Below, in pieces: positions 9,850 through 18,495 of a stretch of DNA of 64,000 bases. The stretch's first letter is position 1; the number at the start of each line of letters is the position of its first letter. The position numbers were made by a program, and so were the translations under genes. A model generated the notes under the pieces. The model was given only the letters and a program-made list of their open reading frames with translations, had not been told where the DNA came from and did no database searches. This stretch comes from Flavobacteriales bacterium (GTDB lineage: Bacteria; Bacteroidota; Bacteroidia; Flavobacteriales_D; Parvicellaceae): contig JACJZN010000008.1 of the NCBI GenBank assembly GCA_020635565.1, positions 570,254-634,253 on the forward strand, given 5' to 3'.

Positions 9850-11322
9850 ATGAGTACTCTGAGAAATATCAATGTGTGGGAGAAAATGGACAAATGGTTC
9901 CTAGTATTGTATCTGATGCTTGTAGTAATGGGATTTTCTACGGTCTATTCTGCAGGCATTGGAGAAGGCTCGGAGTCATTATTTGATTGGCAAACAGATC
10001 ATGGTAAACAGTTTTACTGGATATTGATCAGTCTTTTCATGGGACTCATAATTTTACTTCTGGAGGGAAGTTTTATCCGGAATATCTCTTATATCGTCTA
10101 TGGCGTGGTGTTGTTTTTGTTGATAGCGGTTCTTTTTATGCCAGCAATTAAAGGAGCCCACTCTTGGTTTAAAATAGGAAGTTTTACCATTCAGCCTGCT
10201 GAATTTGCCAAAGTTGCAGCATCGTTGGCATTTGCGAGGTATTTAAGTAAGACAGGAGTAAAGATCGAGAATTTCAGCACCAAAAGAAATGTATTTCTGT
10301 TATTGGTAATCCCGATGATCCTTATAATCCTTGAGCCCGATCCAGGAACTGGATTGGTATTTCTGTCTTTCATATTTGTGATGTATAGAGAAGGTTTGTC
10401 AGGTAATATTTTGATCATGGGGCTATTTGCTTTGATTATAGGTGTTCTTTCAGTATATGTAGCTTCCTTTGAAACAGTTGAAATCAATAACCAACATTAT
10501 TATGAGATGGTCAAATCTGATCCAGAACTATTTACCAAAACGTTGGAAAAATATGGTTCCTTAGCTATGGATGAACTTTATTCGAAAACTATTTTTACAG
10601 CAGATGAGATTCCGGAAATTGCTAGACCCTCTAGCTTTTTTTCCAATAACTATTGGTTTGTAATCGTTCTCTTATTATTTAGCGGAGTTGGATTTGTTAT
10701 TGTTAGAACTTTTGTTTTACCTCGATACAGAGCGAAATATTATCCGACTTTGATTTGGGGTACTTTAATGGCGATAGTTTTTATTCTTATCATTAATTGG
10801 TCATATGATAGAGTATTCCAGGACAGGCATAGAACAAGGTTTCAAATTCAATTTGGACTGAAAGAAGATAGATTGGGAGATGGATATAATATTTATCAGG
10901 CTCTGTCTGCAATTGGATCTGGAGAAGTAGTAGGTAAAGGTTATATGGATGGAACTTTGAGTAATAATAAATATAAGCACGTTCCAGAACAGAGTACGGA
11001 TTTTATATTTTGTTCATGGGCCGAAGAAAGAGGCTTTATTGGAAGTTTAGTACTAGTAGTAGTTTATACATTCTTCCTCCTTCGGGCGATCATAATAGCA
11101 GAAAGACAACGTAGTATTTTCACCAGAATATTCGCTTATTGTGTTTCGAGTATTCTCTTCTTCCATTTTATGATCAATCTGGGAATGGTAATAGGGCTTG
11201 CTCCAGTAATAGGTATCCCACTTCCATTCTTCAGCAAAGGAGGTTCTGCCATTTTGGGCTTTTCTGCCTTAGTCTTTATTTTATTGAGACTAGATGCAGA
11301 AAGAAAAGATGTGCTTAGATAA
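9850..11322 (+). CDS. rodA: SEDS glycosyltransferase RodA with a long extracytoplasmic insertion
   Basis: Polytopic SEDS-family peptidoglycan polymerase working with PBP2, encoded two bases upstream. At 490 residues it is longer than the usual ~370-420. SEDS features visible include GAHSWFKIG and QPAEFAKV (about 105-122), EPDPGTGL (about 159-166), and the C-terminal STDFIFCSWAEERGFIG and PLPFFSKGGSA. The extra length is a hydrophilic stretch at roughly 207-270 containing YEMVKSDPELF and TADEIPEIARPSS, probably a periplasmic loop. Such insertions occur in Bacteroidota RodA as far as I recall. The last 8 bases overlap the convergent manC gene. Confidence 0.94.
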   Translation: MSTLRNINVWEKMDKWFLVLYLMLVVMGFSTVYSAGIGEGSESLFDWQTDHGKQFYWILISLFMGLIILLLEGSFIRNISYIVYGVVLFLLIAVLFMPAIKGAHSWFKIGSFTIQPAEFAKVAASLAFARYLSKTGVKIENFSTKRNVFLLLVIPMILIILEPDPGTGLVFLSFIFVMYREGLSGNILIMGLFALIIGVLSVYVASFETVEINNQHYYEMVKSDPELFTKTLEKYGSLAMDELYSKTIFTADEIPEIARPSSFFSNNYWFVIVLLLFSGVGFVIVRTFVLPRYRAKYYPTLIWGTLMAIVFILIINWSYDRVFQDRHRTRFQIQFGLKEDRLGDGYNIYQALSAIGSGEVVGKGYMDGTLSNNKYKHVPEQSTDFIFCSWAEERGFIGSLVLVVVYTFFLLRAIIIAERQRSIFTRIFAYCVSSILFFHFMINLGMVIGLAPVIGIPLPFFSKGGSAILGFSALVFILLRLDAERKDVLR

Positions 11323-12388
11323 AATCGTTACCTTTTTTTGATTTGATATCAGTTACGAACTGCTTGATCTTTTGTTCATCACGTTTTTTACAGATCAATA
11401 GTGTGTTGTTGTTCTCTACAATGATAAAATCATTCAATCCTTGAATTACCACTAATTTGTCATCCGGAACTTTGATCATATTATCATTAGCATCATAGGT
11501 AAGTACATTCTTGCCAACAATAGCATTTTTGTAATCATCATGCTGGATGTGCGTATAAAGTGAGCCCCATGTTCCTAAATCACTCCATCCTAGATCAGCC
11601 AAAATTACACTTACCTTTTCTGCATTCTCCATAATTCCATAATCGATAGAAATATTCTTGCAAAGAGGGTATATTCGGTTTATAGATTCTTCCTCCTTAG
11701 TCGTGTAGAAGTCAGCTTGAATGTCTGAAAAGAGTTTTCCGATTTCAGGCAGGTATTTTTCAAAGGCCTCAATAATAGTAGCAGATGACCAAATAAACAT
11801 GCCAGAATTCCAATAAAAGTCACCACTGTCAAGGAATCGTTGTGCAATGTCCAAAGAAGGCTTTTCAGTAAAAGTCTTCACTTTTCTAACGGTGTCTTCA
11901 CCAGCTTCAAATTGAATATAGCCATATCCAGTATCTGGTCTGTCTGGTTTGATTCCAATAGTCACCAATTGTCCATATTCTTCCGCAGCCTTAAGTGCTG
12001 TAGTAATGGTTTCTCTGAATTCAAACTCCTTAACGATCAAATGGTCGCTAGGAGCTACGATCATTTTAGCTTGAGGATTTCTTTGATGAATTTTATACGC
12101 TGCGTAAGCGATACAGGGTGCCGTGTTCTTACGACTTGGTTCAAGAAGAATTTGGTCGTCCAAGAAATTTGGTAGTTGTTCTTTTACAAGATCCTTATAA
12201 CTGTCATTGGTTACGATAAAAATATTTTGTTCTTCACAAATAGGAAGGTATCTCTCAACGGTCATCTGAAGCAGGGATTTACCTATTCCAAGTACATCAT
12301 GAAATTGTTTTGGATTTCTTGAGGTACTCATTGGCCAAAATCTACTACCGATTCCGCCTGCCATTATCACTACATAATTATTTTTCAT
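11315..12388 (-). CDS. manC: Mannose-1-phosphate guanylyltransferase
   Basis: Makes GDP-mannose from mannose-1-phosphate and GTP for glycan synthesis. It has 357 residues beginning MKNNYVVIMAGGIGSRFWPMS, where GGxGxRxWPxS is the nucleotide-binding signature. Also visible are EPSRKNTAPCIAYAA (about 98-112), the APSDHLI motif, DTGYGYIQF, and FYWNSGMF. There is no C-terminal cupin/isomerase domain, so it is monofunctional. The longer frame to 12418 is less likely because the family motif starts at the second Met. It follows the SprT-like gene by 38 bases; a -7-like element at 12407-12414 may give it its own promoter. It converges on rodA with an 8-base overlap. Confidence 0.94.
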   Translation of the reverse strand: MKNNYVVIMAGGIGSRFWPMSTSRNPKQFHDVLGIGKSLLQMTVERYLPICEEQNIFIVTNDSYKDLVKEQLPNFLDDQILLEPSRKNTAPCIAYAAYKIHQRNPQAKMIVAPSDHLIVKEFEFRETITTALKAAEEYGQLVTIGIKPDRPDTGYGYIQFEAGEDTVRKVKTFTEKPSLDIAQRFLDSGDFYWNSGMFIWSSATIIEAFEKYLPEIGKLFSDIQADFYTTKEEESINRIYPLCKNISIDYGIMENAEKVSVILADLGWSDLGTWGSLYTHIQHDDYKNAIVGKNVLTYDANDNMIKVPDDKLVVIQGLNDFIIVENNNTLLICKKRDEQKIKQFVTDIKSKKGNDFI

Positions 12389-12406
12389 ACCGAACTTAAT
12401 GGATTG

Positions 12407-12414
12407 CGAAAGTA
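12407..12414 (-). promoter_or_regulatory. Possible -7 element for manC
   Basis: The minus strand reads TACTTTCG, then CAATCC, one mismatch from TAnnTTTG and 18 bases before the manC start. No clear -33 element is visible. Confidence 0.3.
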
Positions 12415-12426
12415 ACAAAAATATGA

Positions 12427-13020
12427 TTAGTTATTTGCTCTATACCTTGTGATATGGACTGCTCCATGAATTTTATATCGTTTATTATTTTGTCCGTTTG
12501 AGCATAGAACGTAAGTCCGCAATAACTTTATTTTTCTAAAAACTGATTTATTGAAATAAAAGAGTGAATCATCGGGAATGTCTTTTAGCAGAATATCATT
12601 TTCTTTCTTAACCAACATTTGGAGACTATCATGTCCATAACTGGTTGCTTTAGGATTGTTAGATAAGGATCTCAAAACAGAAATTTCTTCGTCATTAACA
12701 TTATCAAGTGATGATGCATCCAGGAGAATTTTAGAAAAGTTATTCTTCCATTCCTTGCCGTGAGCACTGGCCTTCATTCCAAATTCGCGAAATGTTTTTG
12801 CGTGAGCCAGCTCATGTAAGCTTGTAACAAGAAATTGAAACGGATGTAAATCCTTATTGATTGTAATTGTGATCTTTTCTTTTGTTCCAATCGGATAACG
12901 ACAATCGCCTAATTTTGTCTTCCGAGGAGAAACAACTTTGAAATGAACATCGAATGATTTGACCAGCTGATCAATGTACAAAATTGAGTAATCAGGAACG
13001 TACCCAAACAACGGGTGCAT
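12427..13020 (-). CDS. SprT-like zinc metallopeptidase-fold protein
   Basis: A 197-residue protein with the SprT-like signature HELAH (69-73) followed by a third potential zinc ligand in AHGKEWKNNF (His87). That HExxH...H arrangement defines SprT/Spartan-like domains, which in eukaryotes cleave DNA-protein crosslinks. The bacterial SprT role is poorly defined. Other blocks are HPFQFLVTSLHELAH and the C-terminal TYVLCSNGQ segment, where a zinc ribbon would be expected but only one Cys is seen. The reading frame extends to a TTG at 13047, but that would overlap the upstream lipoprotein gene; ATG 13020 lies 7 bases after that gene's stop and is preferred. Confidence 0.85.
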   Translation of the reverse strand: MHPLFGYVPDYSILYIDQLVKSFDVHFKVVSPRKTKLGDCRYPIGTKEKITITINKDLHPFQFLVTSLHELAHAKTFREFGMKASAHGKEWKNNFSKILLDASSLDNVNDEEISVLRSLSNNPKATSYGHDSLQMLVKKENDILLKDIPDDSLFYFNKSVFRKIKLLRTYVLCSNGQNNKRYKIHGAVHITRYRANN

Positions 13021-13027
13021 TGAGATT

Positions 13028-13189
13028 TTAGACTCTCTCAGTTTCAATGATTTCCTCTTGATCTACATTCTCCTGACTCCAGGTAGGGCAATCACCACAT
13101 TTGCTTTTTCCTCCTCCAAAAAGGAAACAACTGTTTAAGACTAATGTAGATCCAACTACCAAAGCGAAAATAAATACCTTATTCTTCAT
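13028..13189 (-). CDS. Small lipoprotein (53 aa)
   Basis: An unannotated-length gene: ATG at 13189, stop TAA at 13028-13030, 53 residues. The N-terminus MKNKVFIFALVVGSTLVLNSC is a lipoprotein signal peptide whose lipobox ends LNSC, so the mature protein would be about 33 residues, lipidated on Cys21. The mature part contains a GGG and a CGDCPTW stretch (Cys32 and Cys35, a CxxC pair) and an acidic end. It is the first gene of a minus-strand operon with the SprT-like gene and manC. Small CxxC lipoproteins next to SprT-like genes may be common in this phylum, but I cannot verify this. Function unknown. Confidence 0.78.
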   Translation of the reverse strand: MKNKVFIFALVVGSTLVLNSCFLFGGGKSKCGDCPTWSQENVDQEEIIETERV

Positions 13190-13263
13190 AATGAATCGAT
13201 TAAGAAACTAATGTTTAAAAGTACACAATTTCTCTCAACTTTGCCACGCAAGTTTGGTTAAAT

Positions 13264-14034
13264 TTGTTGATTAAAGAAGTAATCTTGAACATCTTTTATC
13301 ACATAGGGCGGTATACGATCATGATTGGTCAAATGTTTTCAAAACCTGAAAAATTTAAGGTTTATTGGAATCGACTGATGGAAGAGATCGTACAGTTAGG
13401 AATAAAATCTGTTGGAATTGTTGTCTTGATGTCGGTTTTTATGGGGATGGTTTTGGTAATTCAAACAGCATCGTCTATCGATTCTCCTCTAATTCCGTTG
13501 TATACAGTTGGTTATACTTCCAAGCAATCAATTCTTCTTGAATTTAGCCCCACAATTATTGCTTTGATCCTTGCTGGCAAAGTAGGGTCAAATATTGCAT
13601 CAGAACTTGGTTCCATGCGAGTAACCGAACAAATAGATGCGCTTGAGATCATGGGAGTTAATTCAATTAATTATTTGATTACTCCGAAAATTGCAGGTTC
13701 GATTTTGATATTTCCAATCGTCATTTTGTTCAGTATGGCATCAGCCTTTGCAGGGGGATATTTGGCATGTTATACCACAGGTTTAGTTACTATTGATACA
13801 TATGAATATGGGATTCAGTTATTCCATGATAGTGATATGCTTTACTTACAATATGCTCTTGGCAAAACAGCAGTTTTTGCTTTTATTATGACATCTATAA
13901 GTGCGTATCAAGGCTATTATGTAAAGGGAGGGGCTTTAGAAGTAGGTAGAGCTAGTACGCGTGCAGTGGTTTATTCAAGTATTTTGATACTGTTGTTTAA
14001 TTACATTATTACACAATTAGTATTGATCGATTAA
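13264..14034 (+). CDS. mlaE: MlaE-family ABC transporter permease
   Basis: Inner-membrane permease of the MCE/Mla lipid-transport system that moves phospholipids between inner and outer membranes. It has 256 residues with about five or six hydrophobic segments and the MlaE signatures PLIPLYTVGYTSKQS, AGKVGSNIASELGSMRVTEQIDALEIMG (about 101-128) and a C-terminal ISAYQGYYVKGGALEVG. The start is TTG at 13264 or 13267; no ATG lies upstream in frame. The ATPase gene mlaF follows after 2 bases. The MCE substrate-binding subunit (MlaD-like) is not in this window. Confidence 0.92.
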   Translation: MLIKEVILNIFYHIGRYTIMIGQMFSKPEKFKVYWNRLMEEIVQLGIKSVGIVVLMSVFMGMVLVIQTASSIDSPLIPLYTVGYTSKQSILLEFSPTIIALILAGKVGSNIASELGSMRVTEQIDALEIMGVNSINYLITPKIAGSILIFPIVILFSMASAFAGGYLACYTTGLVTIDTYEYGIQLFHDSDMLYLQYALGKTAVFAFIMTSISAYQGYYVKGGALEVGRASTRAVVYSSILILLFNYIITQLVLID

Positions 14035-14036
14035 TC

Positions 14037-14792
14037 GTGATTGAAGTAAAAAACATATCGAAAACCTTTGGAGATACTCAAATTCTCTATGATGTTTCGT
14101 TCACTTTTGAAAAAGGTAAAACGAATCTGATTATTGGTCAAAGTGGGAGTGGAAAGTCGGTACTTACCAAGTGTATCGTAGGGCTTCATAAACCGGAAAT
14201 TGGACAGATTTTGTTTAATGGAAGAGATATGGTAACTATTAATAATCGAGAAAAAAAGAACGTAAGAAAGGAAATAGGTATGCTCTTTCAGGGATCAGCA
14301 CTTTTTGATAGTTTGACCGTGATGGAGAATGTCATGTATCCATTGACGATGTTCACCAAAATGACTAAAGCTCAAATGAAAGAAAGAGCAAAGTTTTGCT
14401 TGGATCGAGTGGATATTATAGGTAAGGATAACCTTTATCCTTCGGAGATCAGTGGAGGAATGCAAAAAAGGGTTGCAATTGCGAGAGCTATCTCAATGAA
14501 ACCGGAATATTTGTTTTGTGATGAACCTAATTCAGGACTTGATCCCAAAACATCAATACTGATTGATGAACTTATCAAAGATTTGACTGAAGAATATCAG
14601 ATGACAACAGTTGTGATCACTCACGATATGAATTCCGTGCTGGAGATTGGTGATAACATTATGTTTATCTACAAAGGACACAATCATTGGACAGGAAATA
14701 AGGAGTCAATTCTGACGACCAAAAATGAAGAAGTGGTTGATTTTGTTTACTCCTCGAAATTCATGAAGATGTATAGAGAGAAGATTATTTAA
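14037..14792 (+). CDS. mlaF: MlaF-family ABC transporter ATPase
   Basis: Cytoplasmic ATPase of the Mla/MCE lipid transporter, partner of the preceding permease. It has 251 residues with all ABC motifs: Walker A GQSGSGKS (about 35-42), Q-loop LFQGSALFDSLTV, ABC signature SGGMQKRVAIARA (about 139-151), Walker B YLFCDEPNSGLDP and H-loop VVITHDM. The replacement of the usual LSGGQ by ISGGM is standard for MlaF-type ATPases. The start is GTG. The last 8 bases overlap the convergent acyltransferase gene. Confidence 0.94.
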   Translation: MIEVKNISKTFGDTQILYDVSFTFEKGKTNLIIGQSGSGKSVLTKCIVGLHKPEIGQILFNGRDMVTINNREKKNVRKEIGMLFQGSALFDSLTVMENVMYPLTMFTKMTKAQMKERAKFCLDRVDIIGKDNLYPSEISGGMQKRVAIARAISMKPEYLFCDEPNSGLDPKTSILIDELIKDLTEEYQMTTVVITHDMNSVLEIGDNIMFIYKGHNHWTGNKESILTTKNEEVVDFVYSSKFMKMYREKII

Positions 14793-15804
14793 TAGTTGTA
14801 AACTCTTTCTTCTTTTTTAAATAGTACTTTTCAATTAGTTCAAAGGACAGTATCGCAATCACCAATGTTAAGATCAAGTTTTGAGGGAATTGTTGAAACC
14901 ACCATTCACTCCCAGGGCCAGTTCGCAGAAACAATCCTTGATAGACGTAAATTCCGTAAGAGATTTTACCAATATAACTAGTGACTTTATTATTAAGAAT
15001 CTGAACCCCCAAAGAATTTTGATTTTTAATTATTAAAAGCAGAAGACAACCTATTCCAAATGATTGAAATATAGGAGAGATGATCAAAATTTTTTCAGGA
15101 CAATAGAGAGGTGTCGAATAGAGCACAAGAAAGCACACAAACATTAAGGTAGTAGATCGAAATTTTTGTTCCAGCCAATCTCTCGAGATAGCCAACATAG
15201 ACCCGATCATGATCGGAGAAATAGCAGGAATGAACCATCGTTGCGCTTTAAAATGTCCGAAGAACTGCATTGGATAAAGAAATAGAAGAAACAATATGCT
15301 TATCAAAACAAGCAGAAATCCCAAAAACAATAAATATCGGGGTTTCATTATCCGTGTTAGGATGAACGGCCACGTAAAATAGAACTGTTCTTCAAGGGCT
15401 AAAGACCAAGTGTGTCCTAATTCAGGCGTGTAGAATTTATTCGGAACAAAATTATACAAATAGAAGACAGATATGCCTAGTCCAATATAAGTTTCTTGAA
15501 TCATACCTGTTGACATTAAGACGAGAATCGATAAGTAGAACAGTACCAAAGGAGGTAATAACCTCAGAAAACGTCTAATGAAGAAATTTTTAAAATTGAT
15601 CCTGCCGAATTTTTCCTTTTCGTTGAATAACAGTGATGTGATCAGAAAACCACTAATTACGAAGAAAACTAAGACCCCGGTGTCTCCAGATATTAGGTGC
15701 CACCCTCTGCTCTCCTGCAACCAGAAGTTTGGCAGACTGTGAGCAATTACAACCATCGAAATGGATATAGCCCGCAGAGTATCAAAACCTTTAATGTACT
15801 TCAT
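14785..15804 (-). CDS. Acyltransferase family 3 membrane protein
   Basis: Polytopic O-acyltransferase (Acyl_transf_3, OafA/YrhL-like) that typically acetylates surface polysaccharide or lipid-linked sugars. It has 339 residues. The N-terminus KYIKGFDTLRAISISMVVIAHS carries the conserved R-x10-H pair (about Arg10 and His21), followed by GDTGVLVFFVISGFLITSLL and FFIRRFLRLLPPL, and about ten hydrophobic segments. LGHTWSLALEEQFYFTWP is a further family hallmark. The acceptor is unknown. It overlaps the end of the preceding small membrane-protein gene by 14 bases, which points to co-translation. Confidence 0.92.
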   Translation of the reverse strand: MKYIKGFDTLRAISISMVVIAHSLPNFWLQESRGWHLISGDTGVLVFFVISGFLITSLLFNEKEKFGRINFKNFFIRRFLRLLPPLVLFYLSILVLMSTGMIQETYIGLGISVFYLYNFVPNKFYTPELGHTWSLALEEQFYFTWPFILTRIMKPRYLLFLGFLLVLISILFLLFLYPMQFFGHFKAQRWFIPAISPIMIGSMLAISRDWLEQKFRSTTLMFVCFLVLYSTPLYCPEKILIISPIFQSFGIGCLLLLIIKNQNSLGVQILNNKVTSYIGKISYGIYVYQGLFLRTGPGSEWWFQQFPQNLILTLVIAILSFELIEKYYLKKKKEFTTIK

Positions 15805-16045
15805 TTCCTGTTTTCTCAGAACCCTGTTGACTCGATTTGTATTTACTTCGAATATCAGGTTTTCGATTTTTAAATTGCCCCGGGTTTTTTATTCCTCTGG
15901 ATATCATAATAGCGCCTGCTGCAAATAGAACACCTCCAGCTATCTGCATGGATCTGGATTCTTCCATAAAAAAGAACAGCAAGATCCCGAAGATCGTTAA
16001 AACTGATCCAATGATCAATAACAAATGTCTTGCGCTTGATTGCAT
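15791..16045 (-). CDS. Hypothetical small membrane protein (84 aa)
   Basis: Two TM helices at about 7-27 and 33-50, then a strongly basic, polar C-terminal tail (about 51-84, rich in Lys, Arg, Ser and Gln). It has no recognisable domain. It is packed between the MOSC gene (1-base gap) and the acyltransferase gene (14-base overlap), so it belongs to the four-gene minus-strand operon headed by the DUF1015 gene. The tight spacing supports it being real rather than a chance frame. Confidence 0.75.
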   Translation of the reverse strand: MQSSARHLLLIIGSVLTIFGILLFFFMEESRSMQIAGGVLFAAGAIMISRGIKNPGQFKNRKPDIRSKYKSSQQGSEKTGNEVH

Positions 16046-16046
16046 A

Positions 16047-16685
16047 TTATAATCCGTAAATTCGTATTAAGTCTTCTCGACAACTCGAGGCCAATTCTGG
16101 CATTAAGATAGCTTTTCTTGCAAGATCTTCATTTCTATTGCCTCCCAATAACATGTGAACCTCCTTGACCGTTAAGTTATTTTTGCAAATGTTCAATACA
16201 GTTACCTGATCGTCAGTTTTTACCCATCCCTCGTTAAGAACTCTTAGATAAATTCCACTGAACGGTTCTTTAACAAATCTTTTTACCACACGTTGATCAT
16301 TGAAACGGATCCCTAGTTTCATACACGGTTGTCTGGGTTGCGAAATTTCGACAATTACATCGGTTCCAATTTTTAACTGATCTCCAATTCTCAATTGAGA
16401 TTCAGCTAGATTTTCTATAGTGAGATTTTCACCGAAGGCTCCATAGGTCATATCGACTTCAGGATATAAACTTTTCCAGAAATTATAATGATCAAGACTA
16501 TAAGCATAGCAAGCCTTATCTATTCCTCCATGATATTTTCGGTCAATCACGTGATCATCTAATACATCTGATTTCCCCAAAAAAATTGCCTTTTCTGTAG
16601 GGTACTTATAGATGCCTGTTTCTAATGATTTGCCTTTCCAGTCAACTGTTTTTCGTTCACCAATATTTGTAGAAACGATTTTCAA
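16047..16685 (-). CDS. MOSC domain protein (YiiM-like)
   Basis: MOSC domains are found in molybdenum-cofactor sulfurases and in YiiM-type proteins that reduce N-hydroxylated substrates. The 212 residues contain KYHGGIDKACYAYSLDHYNFW (about 52-72), GAFGENLTIENL (about 82-93), and the cysteine-containing ISQPRQPCMKL, in which this Cys would bind or sulfurate the cofactor. A C-terminal YiiM-like 3-alpha region follows. The start is TTG and overlaps the DUF1015 stop in a TTGA junction, suggesting translational coupling. The physiological substrate cannot be inferred from the sequence. Confidence 0.9.
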   Translation of the reverse strand: MKIVSTNIGERKTVDWKGKSLETGIYKYPTEKAIFLGKSDVLDDHVIDRKYHGGIDKACYAYSLDHYNFWKSLYPEVDMTYGAFGENLTIENLAESQLRIGDQLKIGTDVIVEISQPRQPCMKLGIRFNDQRVVKRFVKEPFSGIYLRVLNEGWVKTDDQVTVLNICKNNLTVKEVHMLLGGNRNEDLARKAILMPELASSCREDLIRIYGL

Positions 16686-17911
16686 TCTTCGTACTCATAG
16701 ATAGTTAAACCACTTCTCAACTTAGGTTCGATCCAAGTGCTTTTTGGAGGCATCACATGTCCAGTGTCAGCTACTTTCTTTAACTCTTCAAACGAAACAG
16801 GATAAAGAGCAAAAGCTACTTTAGCATTTAATTTCGTCATTAATTGTTTGATGCCTTTAATGCCTTTAGTGCCATCCACAAACATGAGGCGATCATCTGT
16901 TTTTGGGTCTTTAATGTCGATGATAGGATCTAATATAAGATCATTGAGTAGCTGAGCATCTAAACTTTTCACTGGATGATCTTTTTCCAGAAACTCCTCC
17001 TTAGGAGAAATTTGATAAGAACGATTACCAAGCAACATGCTGATCTGATTCTTTTGAGTCGGTTTTTTAAACCCCCTTAATGGCTTTACATTAAAGTAAT
17101 TTTCAACTTTTTGTAGGAATTCTTCTTCTGATAGATTATTGAGACTTTTAACCACTCGATTGTAATCATAAATGTGAAGTTTACTGTGCGGAACAAGCAT
17201 CCCTAGAAAGTGTTGTTTAAGATCATTTGAACTGTTCTGATGTGCCTTAGCATATAAAACAGAAGATGCACTTCGGTGATGTCCATCTGCGATATAAAGT
17301 GCATCAACTTCATCAAAGTATTTGGTCAATTGTTCTTTTGCATTTTCATCTGAAATAGTCCATAGATGATGAGTTTTATCATCCGTAGTTGTAAACTCAT
17401 ATTCAGCACGCTGTGTTAGGTATGATTCAATCAATGAATTGATCTTCGGGTTGTCCTCATAAGTCAACAAAACCGGTTCTGCATTGAAATTACAGATATC
17501 CAGATAAGTTTTGAAAGTCTCTTCTCTTTTTGTGAGGGTATGTTCGTGGATTTTGATTTTACCGTTGAGGTATTCTTCTACTGATACTCCTGCAATAATT
17601 CCAAGACAATCAAATCCTTGGTATTGTTGGCGATATACGTAAAAGGAGTCTTTCTCATCTTTAAAGAAATATCCATCTTTCAAAAACTCTTCATAGCGAT
17701 CTCTTACTTTCTGGAAACGTTCAACTGAATTTGGTTCTGTACGATCGTTTCTCTGGAACTCAGGATTGATCACATGAAGGAATGTAAATTTATTAGAACG
17801 TAATTTAGCTTCCAGTATGTTTTTTCGATAAGTATAGTAGGGTCTGGATGCTACTAGATAAACCTTGTCTCTTGGGGGACGAACCGCTTTGAATGCTTTG
17901 ATCTTTGTCAT
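16682..17911 (-). CDS. DUF1015 family protein
   Basis: A 409-residue cytoplasmic protein of the widespread DUF1015 family. Characteristic blocks are KAFKAVRPPRDKV at the N-terminus, FYVYRQQYQGFDCLGIIAGVSVEEY, IKIHEHTLTKREE, the IADGHHRSASS motif (about 207-217) and the C-terminal VADTGHVMPPKSTWIEPKLRSGL. The conserved histidine/arginine patches suggest a ligand-binding or enzymatic role, but none is established that I know of. First gene of the minus-strand operon; divergent from the nuclease-like gene at 18049. Confidence 0.92.
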   Translation of the reverse strand: MTKIKAFKAVRPPRDKVYLVASRPYYTYRKNILEAKLRSNKFTFLHVINPEFQRNDRTEPNSVERFQKVRDRYEEFLKDGYFFKDEKDSFYVYRQQYQGFDCLGIIAGVSVEEYLNGKIKIHEHTLTKREETFKTYLDICNFNAEPVLLTYEDNPKINSLIESYLTQRAEYEFTTTDDKTHHLWTISDENAKEQLTKYFDEVDALYIADGHHRSASSVLYAKAHQNSSNDLKQHFLGMLVPHSKLHIYDYNRVVKSLNNLSEEEFLQKVENYFNVKPLRGFKKPTQKNQISMLLGNRSYQISPKEEFLEKDHPVKSLDAQLLNDLILDPIIDIKDPKTDDRLMFVDGTKGIKGIKQLMTKLNAKVAFALYPVSFEELKKVADTGHVMPPKSTWIEPKLRSGLTIYEYED

Positions 17912-18009
17912 ATTCTACAATAAACTACTCGAATAAACCTCAAAACTAATCATTCTGTGAAATTTTCAATGTTATTTTGATCTTCATAAAAACGAGTTAA
18001 AGTTCTGCG

Positions 18010-18017
18010 TAATTTTG
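18010..18017 (+). promoter_or_regulatory. Candidate -7 element for the nuclease-like/FKBP operon
   Basis: TAATTTTG matches TAnnTTTG fully and lies 31 bases before ATG 18049. No -33 TTTG is present at standard spacing. Confidence 0.45.
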
Positions 18018-18048
18018 TTGGAGAGACTTTTTTTATTCCAAAAATTTG

Positions 18049-18495
18049 ATGTTCAAACCTTCTGAAGAAATAATAATTAGATCCGCATTTACCTTAAGTT
18101 CGAATCCTAAACATAAACGGGTTAAAAAATGGATTGCATGTAATGGTGAGGCACTCGCTTCGAGACAGGAATTACAGATCTATGAATTTCTATTGGAGCA
18201 AGAGGGAATACATGTTTATTATGAAAAAGCATTTGAAGGAACAGATCATACATCCTATCCAGATTTTACCGTGGAGAATTTAACAACGGGCAGAGTCTTT
18301 TTATGGGAGCATGTTGGGATGACGAATAATGAACATTATTTAAATGAAATACCAAGAAAATTACTTTGGTTTAAATCCCAAGGAATAGATTCTATCGAAA
18401 ATGGAGGCGATTTAATCATCTCTTTCTATAGAGAGGGAAGTTTTTATAGGGATGTTGTTAATTTTGTAGAACAAATAATAAGTAAATCTAAATGA
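18049..18495 (+). CDS. Stand-alone PD-(D/E)XK-like nuclease-fold protein (candidate)
   Basis: A 148-residue protein. SRQELQIYEFL (Glu41), then YEKAF, YPDFTV (Asp72) and FLWEHVGM (Glu87, His88), followed by PRKLLWFKSQGI (Lys104), resembles the restriction-endonuclease-like module that I recall from the ends of some superfamily 1 helicases and from short stand-alone proteins. If so, Asp72 and Glu87 would bind metal. The order and spacing fit a PD-(D/E)XK core, but the usual ExK triad is ExH here. Start: ATG 18049; a TTG lies one codon upstream. It overlaps the FKBP gene by 4 bases. There is no partner methylase or helicase nearby, so the role is open (repair is one option). Confidence 0.6.
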   Translation: MFKPSEEIIIRSAFTLSSNPKHKRVKKWIACNGEALASRQELQIYEFLLEQEGIHVYYEKAFEGTDHTSYPDFTVENLTTGRVFLWEHVGMTNNEHYLNEIPRKLLWFKSQGIDSIENGGDLIISFYREGSFYRDVVNFVEQIISKSK

